NCBI GenBank assembly: GCA_036635835.1
Contig: JAVWPP010000003.1
Location: 1 to 59,602 of the forward strand
From: JAVWPP01 sp036635835
GTDB lineage: Bacteria; Bacillota; Clostridia; TANB77; CAG-465
DNA: 59,602 nucleotides
Reading direction: 5' to 3'
The translations under genes were made by a program, and so were the position numbers. The stretch's first letter is position 1. Every line of letters begins with the position of its first letter. The notes beneath the pieces were generated by a model, which saw nothing but the letters and a program-made list of their open reading frames with translations, ran no database searches and was not told the DNA's origin. Positions 52,220 to 59,602 of this stretch are shown here, piece by piece.

Positions 52220-52326
52220 AAAAAGAAAAAATAATAAAAAAAATAATAAAAAAAATAATAAAAAAAACAATAAAAAAAATAATAAAAAAACAATAAAAAA
52301 AATAATAAAAAAAATAATAAAAAAAC
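52220..52326 (+). repeat. A-rich tail of element copy F
   Basis: About 105 bases of tandem units of the type AATAATAAAAAA with a few C changes. Longest tail in the window. Confidence 0.9.
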
Positions 52327-52330
52327 ATGA

Positions 52331-52372
52331 AAAAAACCCTATAAACTATATAAGTTTATAGGGCATTTTTTT
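52331..52372. terminator. bidirectional terminator
   Basis: CCCTATAAACT and AGTTTATAGGG pair around a short loop, with A and T runs on either side, between the GGDEF genes and the pilus operon. Confidence 0.88.
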
Positions 52373-52703
52373 AATCATATAACTTTCTATCTTCTCTTTT
52401 AGTAACAGAATATATAGCAAAAATATAATTTAAAACTATAACTGCATGACCTGCTACAAGTGCAAAAGAAAGTATCTCCATAGAGCCAAGTTCGTTAAGG
52501 ATAACTGTTGTTTTATTTGGCTCATCGAAAGAGTATAAAAATAGAATTGTTATTATAGGCATCGTTATAGATAATATAAAATTAGTCCAGCCTCTTTTAA
52601 TTAACTTTCTATCTAATGTTCTATTTCCCTTAGCAATAAATATTATACTAAGAACCACTGCATAAAACATTATACCAATATAAATTGTTACTGCTAAATC
52701 CAT
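52371..52703 (-). CDS. small membrane protein at end of pilus operon
   Basis: A 110-residue protein with three transmembrane helices (about 4-24, 39-58 and 75-97) and charged loops. No family recognised. AAGGTGG lies four bases before the ATG. It is the last gene before the shared terminator and lies 32 bases after 52736-53326, so it probably belongs to the pilus transcript. Role unknown. Confidence 0.68.
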   Translation of the reverse strand: MDLAVTIYIGIMFYAVVLSIIFIAKGNRTLDRKLIKRGWTNFILSITMPIITILFLYSFDEPNKTTVILNELGSMEILSFALVAGHAVIVLNYIFAIYSVTKREDRKLYD

Positions 52704-52735
52704 ATAACCACCTTATCTATATATTTAAAATATAT

Positions 52736-53326
52736 TCATTCATTAGTTTTTTTCATCTTTTCGCTTGGCCTTCTTACTAAACCTTTAAGCGTTGTATAGC
52801 AAGAACTTTTTCCTTTTTCATATTCTATCTTTATTTCTTTTAAAACTTTAGGATCTATATATTTATAGTAAGCTCCAGATGTTTTATCTAGCTTTGCAGA
52901 GCCAACAAAATTTCCATAAATCTGTTTTACTTTTGTGTTTAATCTACTTGTTTCTAGAATGTTATCTGCAATGTACTCTGCGTATTCTTTGTCTTTTTTT
53001 AATTTGTTTAAATCTATGTCTGCATATACTTTACTAGAAATTTTGAATTCTTCTTTGTCTAAAGTATTCATATTGCTCTCATAGACCTTTAAGCAGGTTA
53101 TTTCTTTCATTCCGTATGAATAGTCTCCTAGGTCTTTTAAGCCTATATATGTGCCATCTCTGCGCTCTAGAACTATATAATACTTATCTAGGTCTCCTAG
53201 CTTTTTCTTTTCTCTAGCTAGTTTTTTTTCGTTTCGTTTATTTTGTATGTATTTTCTTATTCTATCTATAATATTAAATCTGTAAATTTGTATTTCGTTT
53301 TTACTTACATTACTCTGTTGTGTCAT
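52736..53326 (-). CDS. cytosolic protein coupled to pilC
   Basis: A 196-residue protein without signal or membrane segment. The basic N-terminal helix (RIRKYIQNKRNEKKLAREKKK) is followed by a beta-rich middle (YYIVLERRDGTYIGLKDLGDYSYG). Unrecognised. Its start overlaps the end of pilC by 17 bases, implying coupled translation and perhaps contact with the PilC platform. ATG chosen with GGTGG eight bases upstream; a GTG four codons earlier is possible. Confidence 0.7.
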   Translation of the reverse strand: MTQQSNVSKNEIQIYRFNIIDRIRKYIQNKRNEKKLAREKKKLGDLDKYYIVLERRDGTYIGLKDLGDYSYGMKEITCLKVYESNMNTLDKEEFKISSKVYADIDLNKLKKDKEYAEYIADNILETSRLNTKVKQIYGNFVGSAKLDKTSGAYYKYIDPKVLKEIKIEYEKGKSSCYTTLKGLVRRPSEKMKKTNE

Positions 53327-54638
53327 ACATGAATCCACCCATATATAAGTCCATAAGAGGAACCATTACAGCTAGCATAAATACTATTAGAACTATACCT
53401 ATTACAAGGTAAGTTAAATCTGGTAGTACTTTTACTACTCTATCTATTGATTCGTTAATTTCCATGTCTATATACTCATTTACTTTTTCCATCATTTCTA
53501 TGATATCTGTTTCCATTCCTATGTTTAGCATTTCTATAGCCATTGGAGGAAATAGTCCAGACTCTTCAAATGGTTTAATCCACGAGCCACCAGAAAGTAG
53601 CTGCGCTTTAGATAGTTCTAATATAGATAGAAAATAATAGTTATTGGTTATACTTTTTGCAACATCTATTGCTTCTTGTATTCTAAGTCCATTTTTTAAA
53701 TTTAGAAGCATGGCTTGGAATAGTTTAAATGTTGTTAAGTTGATTATTAGTTTACCAGACACCGGTATTTTAAGTATAAACTTATCTTTTGCATATTTAC
53801 CTTTTGGCGTACTTACTAAAAGAGCTATAGATCCAATAATTGCTCCTATTATTGCAGCTACAACGTACCAGTATTTAACCATCCATTTTGCCCAGCCTAT
53901 CATCTGCTGAGTAAAGGCTGGAAGCTCTGCTTTAGAGCCCATTGATGCGTAAACGTTTTCTATCATTGGGGCACCAAATAGTAAGGCTGCAAACATTCCA
54001 CCCATCATTAAGACGAACTGAATTACTTTTGGAACTAGTATTCCTTTTAATTTTTTCTTTAAGCTTGCGCTACTTTCTACGTAGTCCCTTGCTTGTAAAA
54101 GAGCTGTACCTAAATCTCCAGACTCTTCTCCTACTCTTACAAAGTTAACATACATAGCAGGGAACACTTTAGGATAGTACTGCATTGTTTCCCACATCTT
54201 TTGTCCAGATTCAACACCTATTAGTACATCTTCTATTATGTCTTTTATTATTAAATTTTCTGTTCCATTATATAGCGATTGAAGCGCTTGTATATTATTG
54301 AAATTAGATTTTTTTAATATGTAAAGGTTATTTGTAAATACCAGTACATCTTTAGGCTTAACTATTGAGAAAAGCTTAGCCATATCTATATCCCCAGGTT
54401 TAAGATTCTTTTTTCTTACTTTTCTTTTACCTCGTTCATTTGTGATTTCAATATTTCCAAGCATTGATAACTGCTCGTTATTTAAAATCTTTCTTGGCTC
54501 TTTTATCTTTTTAACTTCAATAGGTATAATTTTAGATTTTTTAATTTTTGCTAAGGCTTCTGCTCTATCTTTTGCTTCTATTTTGGAATTAATATATGAT
54601 CCATTTTTAAGCATACCTCTATATCTAAATAGTCCCAC
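53310..54638 (-). CDS. pilC: type IV pilus inner membrane platform protein PilC
   Basis: A 442-residue GspF/PilC protein. The N-terminus FRYRGMLKNGSYINSKIEAKDRAEALAKI is typical, and two T2SSF domains follow (about 105-225 and 310-430) with VRVGEESGDLGTAL in the first. Three transmembrane helices lie at about 205-225, 258-280 and 410-430. It forms the base on which the PilB and PilT motors act. GTG start after AGGTGA. Follows pilT by 16 bases. Confidence 0.93.
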   Translation of the reverse strand: MGLFRYRGMLKNGSYINSKIEAKDRAEALAKIKKSKIIPIEVKKIKEPRKILNNEQLSMLGNIEITNERGKRKVRKKNLKPGDIDMAKLFSIVKPKDVLVFTNNLYILKKSNFNNIQALQSLYNGTENLIIKDIIEDVLIGVESGQKMWETMQYYPKVFPAMYVNFVRVGEESGDLGTALLQARDYVESSASLKKKLKGILVPKVIQFVLMMGGMFAALLFGAPMIENVYASMGSKAELPAFTQQMIGWAKWMVKYWYVVAAIIGAIIGSIALLVSTPKGKYAKDKFILKIPVSGKLIINLTTFKLFQAMLLNLKNGLRIQEAIDVAKSITNNYYFLSILELSKAQLLSGGSWIKPFEESGLFPPMAIEMLNIGMETDIIEMMEKVNEYIDMEINESIDRVVKVLPDLTYLVIGIVLIVFMLAVMVPLMDLYMGGFMYDTTE

Positions 54639-54654
54639 TATCTATCACCTCGCT

Positions 54655-55740
54655 TTAGTGTGCGGTTCTAACAATTATTTCTTTTATTTTTTCAAATTTA
54701 TCTTTATCTACTGTATCTTTAATAGTAGCTAGCGTAATTTTTTTGTTGTTATATAATTCAGCTAGCGCGTATTCTATACTTATGCAGCCCTTGTCTGCAC
54801 CTGAGTGTAAGGCATCTTCTATTTCAGATATAACAAACTTATCTTTACGTATTAATGCACCTATAACATTATCTACAACCATAACTTCTGGCACTATCAT
54901 TACATCTCCATTTAAATCTTTAACTAGTCTTTGAGTGCAAACTATTCTAAGTGTAGATGAAAGTAAATACTTAATAGCTATTTGCTCTTGTGGAGAATAC
55001 ATGCTTATTATTCTATCTATTGTTTCTGCTGAAGATTTAGTATGCAGCGTACCTATTACTAACTGACCAGACTCTGCAAGATCGAAAACAACATCCATTG
55101 TTTCTCTATCTCTAATCTCTCCTACTACAACAATATCTGAATCTTCTCTAAGTATGTTTATAAGTCCTTCGTAGAAAGTTGGTACATCTTTATGTGCTCC
55201 AACTTCTTTTTGTAAGACTATACTTTTATCTGAGTTGTGTTCATACTCAATAGGGTCTTCAAATGTAACAATTTTTTTATTTTCATTTTTATTTACCTCT
55301 TGTATAAAGGCATTCATTGTTGTAGATTTTCCTGAGTTAACTCTACCTGTTATAAGTATAATTCCTCTTTGATATTTTTTCATTTGATCTACAATATTTT
55401 GTATATGTGTTTCTTGTAAATTTATTGGTGAGTTATCTATAAGCCTTATTGCATATGTTGGCACGCCTTTAGATATAGAAACATTTATTCTAAATTTGTA
55501 GTTTTCATATCCAAGTGAAATATCTAATTTTTTTTCTGTCTTATATATATTAACTCTGTCTTCTTCATTATTTAGCAAGTTTTCAGTCATTACTTCTAAC
55601 ATTTCTTCTGTCATAATTTCTAAATCTTCTTGCATTTCTAAGTTTCTTCTTATTCTAAAAGTTGGTGGCAATCCATTAGATAAATGTACATCTGTTGCGC
55701 CTTTTTTTATAGCTATATCTAATATTTCAAATAATGTCAT
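54655..55740 (-). CDS. pilT: type IV pilus retraction ATPase PilT
   Basis: A 361-residue secretion ATPase. The N-terminal GATDVHLSNGLPPTFRI matches PilT. Walker A is GRVNSGKST, unusual because GPTGSGKST is the rule. The Asp box, Walker B VVVGEIRDRETM and the His box QLVIGTLHT follow. It should power retraction and twitching. It lies between pilB and pilC. AAGGAGG precedes the ATG. Retraction activity is inferred from family and order. Confidence 0.93.
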   Translation of the reverse strand: MTLFEILDIAIKKGATDVHLSNGLPPTFRIRRNLEMQEDLEIMTEEMLEVMTENLLNNEEDRVNIYKTEKKLDISLGYENYKFRINVSISKGVPTYAIRLIDNSPINLQETHIQNIVDQMKKYQRGIILITGRVNSGKSTTMNAFIQEVNKNENKKIVTFEDPIEYEHNSDKSIVLQKEVGAHKDVPTFYEGLINILREDSDIVVVGEIRDRETMDVVFDLAESGQLVIGTLHTKSSAETIDRIISMYSPQEQIAIKYLLSSTLRIVCTQRLVKDLNGDVMIVPEVMVVDNVIGALIRKDKFVISEIEDALHSGADKGCISIEYALAELYNNKKITLATIKDTVDKDKFEKIKEIIVRTAH

Positions 55741-55750
55741 ACTTCCTCCT

Positions 55751-57391
55751 TTAGCCTATGGCTACTTTCTTTTGTACTTCAGATAGGGTAGTTACTCCAG
55801 CTAAAACTTTTCTAATTCCATCTACTATCATTGGTTCATAAATTGTATTTTTCATTGCATATTCTCTTATCTCAATTGTAGATTTTCCTTCTGAAACCAT
55901 GTCTCTTATAATTTCATCAAAACTAAGAATTTCGAACATTGCAATTCTTCCTATGTAACCAACATTATTGCAAACTGGGCAGCCTACTGCTGTATATGTT
56001 CTAGAGTTTTCAATGTCAAATTTCTTATCCATTATTTTTCCTACTCTTTCTACGTACGCTAAATCTTCTTCTGAAAGAGGAGCTGGCTTCTTACATTTTT
56101 CACATAGCCTTCTTATTAGTCTTTGTGAAATAGTAGTTGCAAATGTAGATGAAATATCGTAGTCTGAAATACCCATTTTTCTTACCCTTGTTATGGCCTC
56201 TACGGCATCTATTGTATGGACAGTACTTAAAACTAAATGTCCTGTTTGTCCAGCTTCTAGTGCTGTTTTTGCAGTTTCAAAGTCACGAATCTCTCCTACT
56301 AGTATTATGTCTGGATCTTGTCTTAGAACTGTTCTAAGCGCTCCTGCAAATGTTGTTTGATTTCCTATTTCAACTTGAGATAATCCATCTAAACGTATTT
56401 CTACGGGGTCCTCTATTGTTATTATATTTATCTCAGGTTTATTTAAAAATCCAAGAACTGAATATAGGGTAGTAGTTTTACCTTCACCAGTTGGGGCGCA
56501 AACAATTATTATACTGTTTTTCTTATTGAATGCTTTGTCTACTAGCACTGGGTCTCTTGGGAAACCAAGATCGAAAATATCTCTTACGTTTCCATCTTTT
56601 TTTATTAATCTGAGAACGAACTTTTCTCCGTATACATTTCTTTGAGAAGATACACGAATACTGAAGTCTTGATATGTTGAAATTGCACCATCTTGATCGT
56701 ATGTTATTTCTTGATGCATGTTAGATACTGCTTTTATTCTTCCTATTAAATTATTTTGTTTTTTCTTATCTATTTCAGAAACTGTAACAAGTTCTCCATC
56801 TATACGGTACCTAATTCTAACTTTGTTTTTCATAGGTTCTATATGTATATCTGAAGTTCTTTTTTCCATTGCACTCATTATTATATTATCTACTAATATA
56901 GTTATATCTTTTTCTTCCGCATCTACATATTTATTTTTAACATCTTTAATTGAATTAACAAATCTCATTATGCTTGTATAAAGCGTAACATATGGTTCCA
57001 TCGCATAACCCTTGTTTAGCAGTAGAAGTTTAACCTCGTTTAATCTTTTAACATCTTTAGGATCTGAAAAAGCAACTTTTATTCTATTACCATTTACCTC
57101 AAAAGGTAGTGCTCTTGCTGAAAGAACAATATCTCTAGGTAAATAGTCTGCGTAATCTATTGTTATTTGTTTATCTAACATTACAGCTTTTGTTTGCTCT
57201 CTTTCTGCTATAACATTAAGAAGCTCTGTCTTATCGCACATATCTAAAAGATCTATTATTTCGCCCATTTTTAGGTCTCTATGCTCTTTTTGGTATGCAA
57301 GTGCTGTATCTACTTGTTCCTGAGATACAAGGCCTCTTTTTATTAAATCTATACCTAAAGGATCTTTTCTATCTTTAATATTTTCAAACAT
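55751..57391 (-). CDS. pilB: type IV pilus assembly ATPase PilB
   Basis: A 546-residue GspE/PilB ATPase that drives pilus extension. The N-terminal MshEN domain (about 10-150, LGIDLIKRGLVSQEQVDTAL) can bind c-di-GMP in some relatives. The ATPase core has Walker A APTGEGKTTTLY, Walker B ILVGEIRDFETA and His box HLVLSTVHT. A tetracysteine zinc motif, CEKC and later CPVC, is present at about 435-480. AGGAGGT precedes the ATG. Central gene of the pilus operon. Confidence 0.95.
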   Translation of the reverse strand: MFENIKDRKDPLGIDLIKRGLVSQEQVDTALAYQKEHRDLKMGEIIDLLDMCDKTELLNVIAEREQTKAVMLDKQITIDYADYLPRDIVLSARALPFEVNGNRIKVAFSDPKDVKRLNEVKLLLLNKGYAMEPYVTLYTSIMRFVNSIKDVKNKYVDAEEKDITILVDNIIMSAMEKRTSDIHIEPMKNKVRIRYRIDGELVTVSEIDKKKQNNLIGRIKAVSNMHQEITYDQDGAISTYQDFSIRVSSQRNVYGEKFVLRLIKKDGNVRDIFDLGFPRDPVLVDKAFNKKNSIIIVCAPTGEGKTTTLYSVLGFLNKPEINIITIEDPVEIRLDGLSQVEIGNQTTFAGALRTVLRQDPDIILVGEIRDFETAKTALEAGQTGHLVLSTVHTIDAVEAITRVRKMGISDYDISSTFATTISQRLIRRLCEKCKKPAPLSEEDLAYVERVGKIMDKKFDIENSRTYTAVGCPVCNNVGYIGRIAMFEILSFDEIIRDMVSEGKSTIEIREYAMKNTIYEPMIVDGIRKVLAGVTTLSEVQKKVAIG

Positions 57392-57405
57392 GAAATTACC
57401 TCCTA

Positions 57406-57675
57406 CTATTCCTCTGATAATCTATCTTCTGCTTCTATATATACTTCCTCTATACGCTGCAGATCTTTTCCGTATGTATTCTTTATTTTTTTCTCTATTT
57501 TACTTTGTATAGATATAGCGGAAAGAACTTCTGCTATAGATGTAGAAGAATATATAGAAAATACTAATGCTACAAATAGGACCATTACGGTAGCGGAGCC
57601 TATTTTTTTATTTTTTTCTTTTTTTTCTGTTTTTTCTTTATTCTCTATTTTTTCTTTTTTCTCTTTTACTAGCAT
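57406..57675 (-). CDS. single-TM protein in pilus operon
   Basis: An 89-residue protein: a Lys/Glu-rich cytosolic N-terminus of about 24 residues, one transmembrane helix (about 27-48) and an outer helix. Small bitopic proteins of this plan occur in pilus alignment complexes (PilN/PilO position), but no homology is visible. It overlaps the pilin-like gene upstream (TAATG) and has GGAGG inside that gene. Role unknown. Confidence 0.65.
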   Translation of the reverse strand: MLVKEKKEKIENKEKTEKKEKNKKIGSATVMVLFVALVFSIYSSTSIAEVLSAISIQSKIEKKIKNTYGKDLQRIEEVYIEAEDRLSEE

Positions 57676-58100
57676 TAGCTATTTCCTCCTACTACAAAAT
57701 TAAAGTTTTTCTCAAGTTTTTGAGTGTACTTTTTAAACACAATATTTATTGAAACTTGTTGTTTGTATTTTGAAATATCTGCAGTACTATACTCGAATTT
57801 TTCTACATCTCTTAGAATAACTTTATCGTTTTTATATACTGTATTATTTACTATTTTATATTCATCATTGTTAGCAAAAACAAGCTTGTTAGATATTACA
57901 TCTACTGAGCTACTATTTCTAGTGCTTTCAATAAGATATGCCATAGTTTTTTCACTGTTTTTATAATTATATACTTTCGCTCTATCTTTAAATATTTTAT
58001 TGTTTATATTAGAAGATATCATTGTAGCTGTCATTGTAAATAAATAAAATAAAACAACGTATACAAGAAGTGCTGAAAGTGTAACACCTTTTTTTTTCAT
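57675..58100 (-). CDS. pilin-like protein (minor pseudopilin)
   Basis: A 141-residue protein with a type III signal-like start, MKKKG followed by VTLSALLVYVVLFYLF. Cleavage after Gly5 would leave a hydrophobic N-terminal helix, as in type IV pilins; Glu at mature position 5 is missing (Ala). The outer part is beta-rich and ends NFNFVVGGNS. Start set at the ATG six bases after AAGGTG; a GTG three codons earlier is the alternative. Likely a minor pilin. Confidence 0.72.
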   Translation of the reverse strand: MKKKGVTLSALLVYVVLFYLFTMTATMISSNINNKIFKDRAKVYNYKNSEKTMAYLIESTRNSSSVDVISNKLVFANNDEYKIVNNTVYKNDKVILRDVEKFEYSTADISKYKQQVSINIVFKKYTQKLEKNFNFVVGGNS

Positions 58101-58110
58101 ATTTTTCACC

Positions 58111-58495
58111 TTACCTCGTTGTTAATGTTTTAACTTCAAAAGTTTTTTCTTTGTTTCTTAAAGTGTATTTAACATTAACTGTTACTGTTTTTACTAAATC
58201 TTGTTTTTCCATATATTCGTCGCTATATTTTTCTACTTCAACATAGACATAGTATGTACTAGATCCTTTTGTAACTCTTCTCTCTGGCCTTGGTGCAATG
58301 TTCATATAGTTTTGTGCTAGAACATTTTCCATTTCGTTTACGGCTAGCTCTGCTGCGTTATACCTTGTATAAAACTCTTTAGTCTTATTGGTTAAGTTAG
58401 CATTTGCATATAGCGTTGTAACAAAAAACATTAAGAATATTACAGCTGCAACTACAATTTCTGTTGCTGCTAAGCCTTTTTTAGTTCCGCTTCAT
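58111..58495 (-). pseudogene. type IV pilin with Glu5, start codon out of frame
   Basis: The frame that ends at 58111 reads KKG followed by LAATEIVVAAVIFLMFFVTT, a textbook prepilin: cleavage after Gly, mature Leu1 and Glu5. Upstream in this frame there is a TGA and no ATG, GTG or TTG before the cleavage site. An ATG at 58493-58495, with GAGAG eight bases upstream, gives MKRN and then TAA in a frame one base off. Either one extra base sits near 58483, or a frameshift is used: -1 at A_AAA_AAG (58476-58482) from the peptidase gene, or +1 at the TAA. Translation from the internal ATG at 58431 would lose the pilin helix. Confidence 0.7.
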
Positions 58496-58895
58496 ATTTT
58501 TTTCTCTCAATTTTAACACCTACCATTAGAAAAATAATTGCATATATTATTACAAATATTATAAAAGCAATTAACAAGTTTAAATTAAAACCAATAATGC
58601 AGTACAGGATACCAAAAGCAAGTGTAAACGCAGCTGCATTTCCTACCTCAAGTAATAAATATCTTATATTGATTTTACAGTTACAATATTTACATCTGCA
58701 CCCATGCATTAAATAGCTTAGTATTGGAAATAAATCGAAAAATCCTAAGTTATGTTTGCAAACAGGGCAGTATGAATTAGTAACATATATATCTTGTTTT
58801 CTAGGTATTCTATAAGTTGCTAGTGAAAAAAAGCTACCAAATAGTGAGCCTAGTATAAATGCATTTACGAAAAAGTATATAATTAAATATGTCAT
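58470..58895 (-). CDS. prepilin peptidase N-terminal domain only
   Basis: A 141-residue membrane protein matching the N-terminal half of PilD-type prepilin peptidase/methyltransferase. Seen: GSLFGSFFSLATYRIPR, the cysteine pairs CPVC and CKYC (residues 43-71) and INIRYLLLEVGNAAAF. The A24 catalytic half with its two Asp (including the GxGD motif) is missing; after the cysteine domain only two helices follow. Normal length is about 250. It thus cannot cleave prepilins alone. The last codons CTA AAA AAG contain a dnaX-type slippery heptamer leading into the pilin frame. GAGAGG precedes the ATG. Confidence 0.82.
   Translation of the reverse strand: MTYLIIYFFVNAFILGSLFGSFFSLATYRIPRKQDIYVTNSYCPVCKHNLGFFDLFPILSYLMHGCRCKYCNCKINIRYLLLEVGNAAAFTLAFGILYCIIGFNLNLLIAFIIFVIIYAIIFLMVGVKIERKKYEAELKKA
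58476..58482 (-). other. candidate -1 slippery heptamer A_AAA_AAG
   Basis: On the minus strand the last sense codons of the peptidase-like gene are CTA AAA AAG GCT before TAG. The heptamer is in the correct phase (X XXY YYZ), and a -1 slip reads GGC TTA GCA next, which is the pilin frame at its cleavage glycine. GAGAG lies about 24 bases upstream. No strong downstream hairpin is obvious. Confidence 0.5.
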
Positions 58896-59025
58896 GTTTC
58901 TACCTCTCTTATTATACCTTATATTCTATTACAAAATACTGCTATTTTACAAGCTTATTTTGAAAAAACTTTTAAATATCTTCTTTTTAAGATTATATAT
59001 TTTTTTCTTTGGCATATTAAAAAAA

Positions 59026-59076
59026 AAGCAAAAACAAGAACGTAAATTTCTTCTCTACAATTCTTGTTTTTGTTTT
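59026..59076 (-). terminator. terminator after pilin gene 59078-59518
   Basis: CAAAAACAAGAA and TTCTTGTTTTTG pair over a ~24-base loop, followed by C and nine T on the minus strand. Confidence 0.82.
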
Positions 59077-59077
59077 T

Positions 59078-59518
59078 TTATGTTATATCTTGATGTATTA
59101 CATGATCGTTTTTGTAATCTACAGTATCTGACGTAGGAACAAGTAAATATACGTTGCCGCTTTCGTCTGAAACGTACTGTCCAAGCTTAGGTGCTGAAAT
59201 TCCTAGTTTTGTGTTAACTGTTTTATAGAACTTATCTGTTTTGCCTGCTATAGTTATTGCTGTTCCTGTAAGCTCGCCATCTGCTTCTGAAAGTTTAGTT
59301 GTAGAAACACTTCCAGCTCCTAATGTGTTATTTGCTAGCTTATTTGCTGCATATAAAGAAACTGTGCTTTTAGCTGCATTTAAATCTGATAAGATAACTG
59401 CTGTATTTGCCTGACCTATTGGATTGTTTTGCGATAGGCTGACAATTACAACTCCGGCTAATATAATCATTACAAGAATTGTTATTACTAGAACTATTAA
59501 AGACATACCTTTTTTCAT
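59078..59518 (-). CDS. type IV pilin-like protein, probable major pilin
   Basis: A 146-residue protein starting MKKG, then MSLIVLVITILVMIILAGVV, the pattern common in clostridial pilin-like proteins; cleavage after Gly4 is expected. Glu5 is absent (Val). The outer part is Ala/Thr/Ser-rich and ends in short beta strands (NVYLLVPTSDTVDY). Start set at the ATG six bases after AGGAGGAG. It has its own terminator, so it is expressed apart from the operon downstream, as expected for an abundant subunit. Confidence 0.82.
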   Translation of the reverse strand: MKKGMSLIVLVITILVMIILAGVVIVSLSQNNPIGQANTAVILSDLNAAKSTVSLYAANKLANNTLGAGSVSTTKLSEADGELTGTAITIAGKTDKFYKTVNTKLGISAPKLGQYVSDESGNVYLLVPTSDTVDYKNDHVIHQDIT

Positions 59519-59539
59519 AATCTTCTCCTCCTTTATTTT

Positions 59540-59602
59540 TTTGTATATCATTAGTATTTGTTTTTTTTATATTTATATACAAAAAAATTATTTTTATTTT
59601 TT
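59540..59602 (-). repeat. A-rich tract at right contig end
   Basis: Minus strand: AAAAAATAAAAATAAT and further A runs leading into the pilin leader. It looks like the tail of another element copy lying beyond the contig end. Confidence 0.6.

Noticed and set aside
59370..59582. 70-codon frame overlapping the start of the pilin gene
   Set aside because: Asn/Ser-rich alternative frame of the pilin gene with no supporting start site.
1..59602. CRISPR array
   Set aside because: The repeated elements are dispersed singly over the whole window with tails, not in regularly spaced arrays, and no cas gene is present.
1..59602. tRNA genes, rRNA genes, prophage or transposase genes
   Set aside because: None could be recognised in the window.

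Overview
The window reads as one AT-rich contig from a low-GC Bacillota, most likely an uncultured gut-type clostridial lineage. The basis is gene content: Asp23/AmaP/DUF2273, CdaA, AddA, a single-chain glycyl-tRNA synthetase, a class A-like RNase P RNA and a compact type IV pilus cluster, all very AT-rich. Most genes lie on the minus strand in short operons with strong AGGAGG-type ribosome binding sites. Promoters are of the TTGACA/TTGCAA-N17-TATAAT type and intrinsic terminators are common. Two 100-base N gaps show that it is a scaffolded draft.

Layout, left to right. 0-5 kb: a UcpA-type dehydrogenase and two large unrecognised cytosolic proteins. 5-8 kb: rnpB and three membrane-anchored extracytoplasmic proteins. 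8-12 kb: an exported 152-aa protein with two ABC ATPases and two permeases; one ATPase carries an extra C-terminal membrane and helical domain. 12-14 kb: the asp23-amaP-DUF2273-nusB operon. 14-20 kb: addA without addB, then a 669-aa protein with an ADP-ribosyltransferase-like N-terminus. 20-30 kb: small membrane proteins, DUF45 peptidase, YwaF-like protein, mtnN, a DUF695/RraB-like membrane protein, a DUF692-like TIM barrel, a tocopherol-cyclase-like protein, a metallophosphatase, tsaD and a site-2 protease. 30-39 kb: lysS, greA, cdaA, a DUF4044-like microprotein, glyS, a frameshifted membrane protein and uvrB. 39-49 kb: a GT4 glycosyltransferase, a DHHW/metallopeptidase surface cluster, a coiled-coil protein, an NMNAT-like nucleotidyltransferase and a DUF2207 protein. 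49-52 kb: two tandem 7TM-GGDEF proteins, one degenerate. 52-59.6 kb: a type IV pilus operon (pilB, pilT, pilC, three pilin-like proteins, half of a prepilin peptidase). The diguanylate cyclase pair sits beside the pilus operon, which fits c-di-GMP control of pili, but that link is inference.

The most unusual signal is a dispersed ~70-bp structured element, with five good copies plus diverged or partial ones. It has a conserved CTAGATACGGAAATATA core, a GAG...CTC hairpin and closing AAAACRTA/TAYGTTTT arms. On its sense strand it is always followed by an A-rich simple-repeat tail. Copies lie just 3' of genes or in leaders such as those of addA and uvrB. One assembly gap and the left contig end clearly fall in this family; the other gap and the right end fall in tail-like A-rich DNA. 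I do not recognise it as a known riboswitch or repeat. The second notable signal is in the pilus operon: the only pilin with the canonical Glu5 has no start codon in frame. It lies exactly in the -1 frame after an A_AAA_AAG slippery heptamer at the end of the prepilin-peptidase-like gene.
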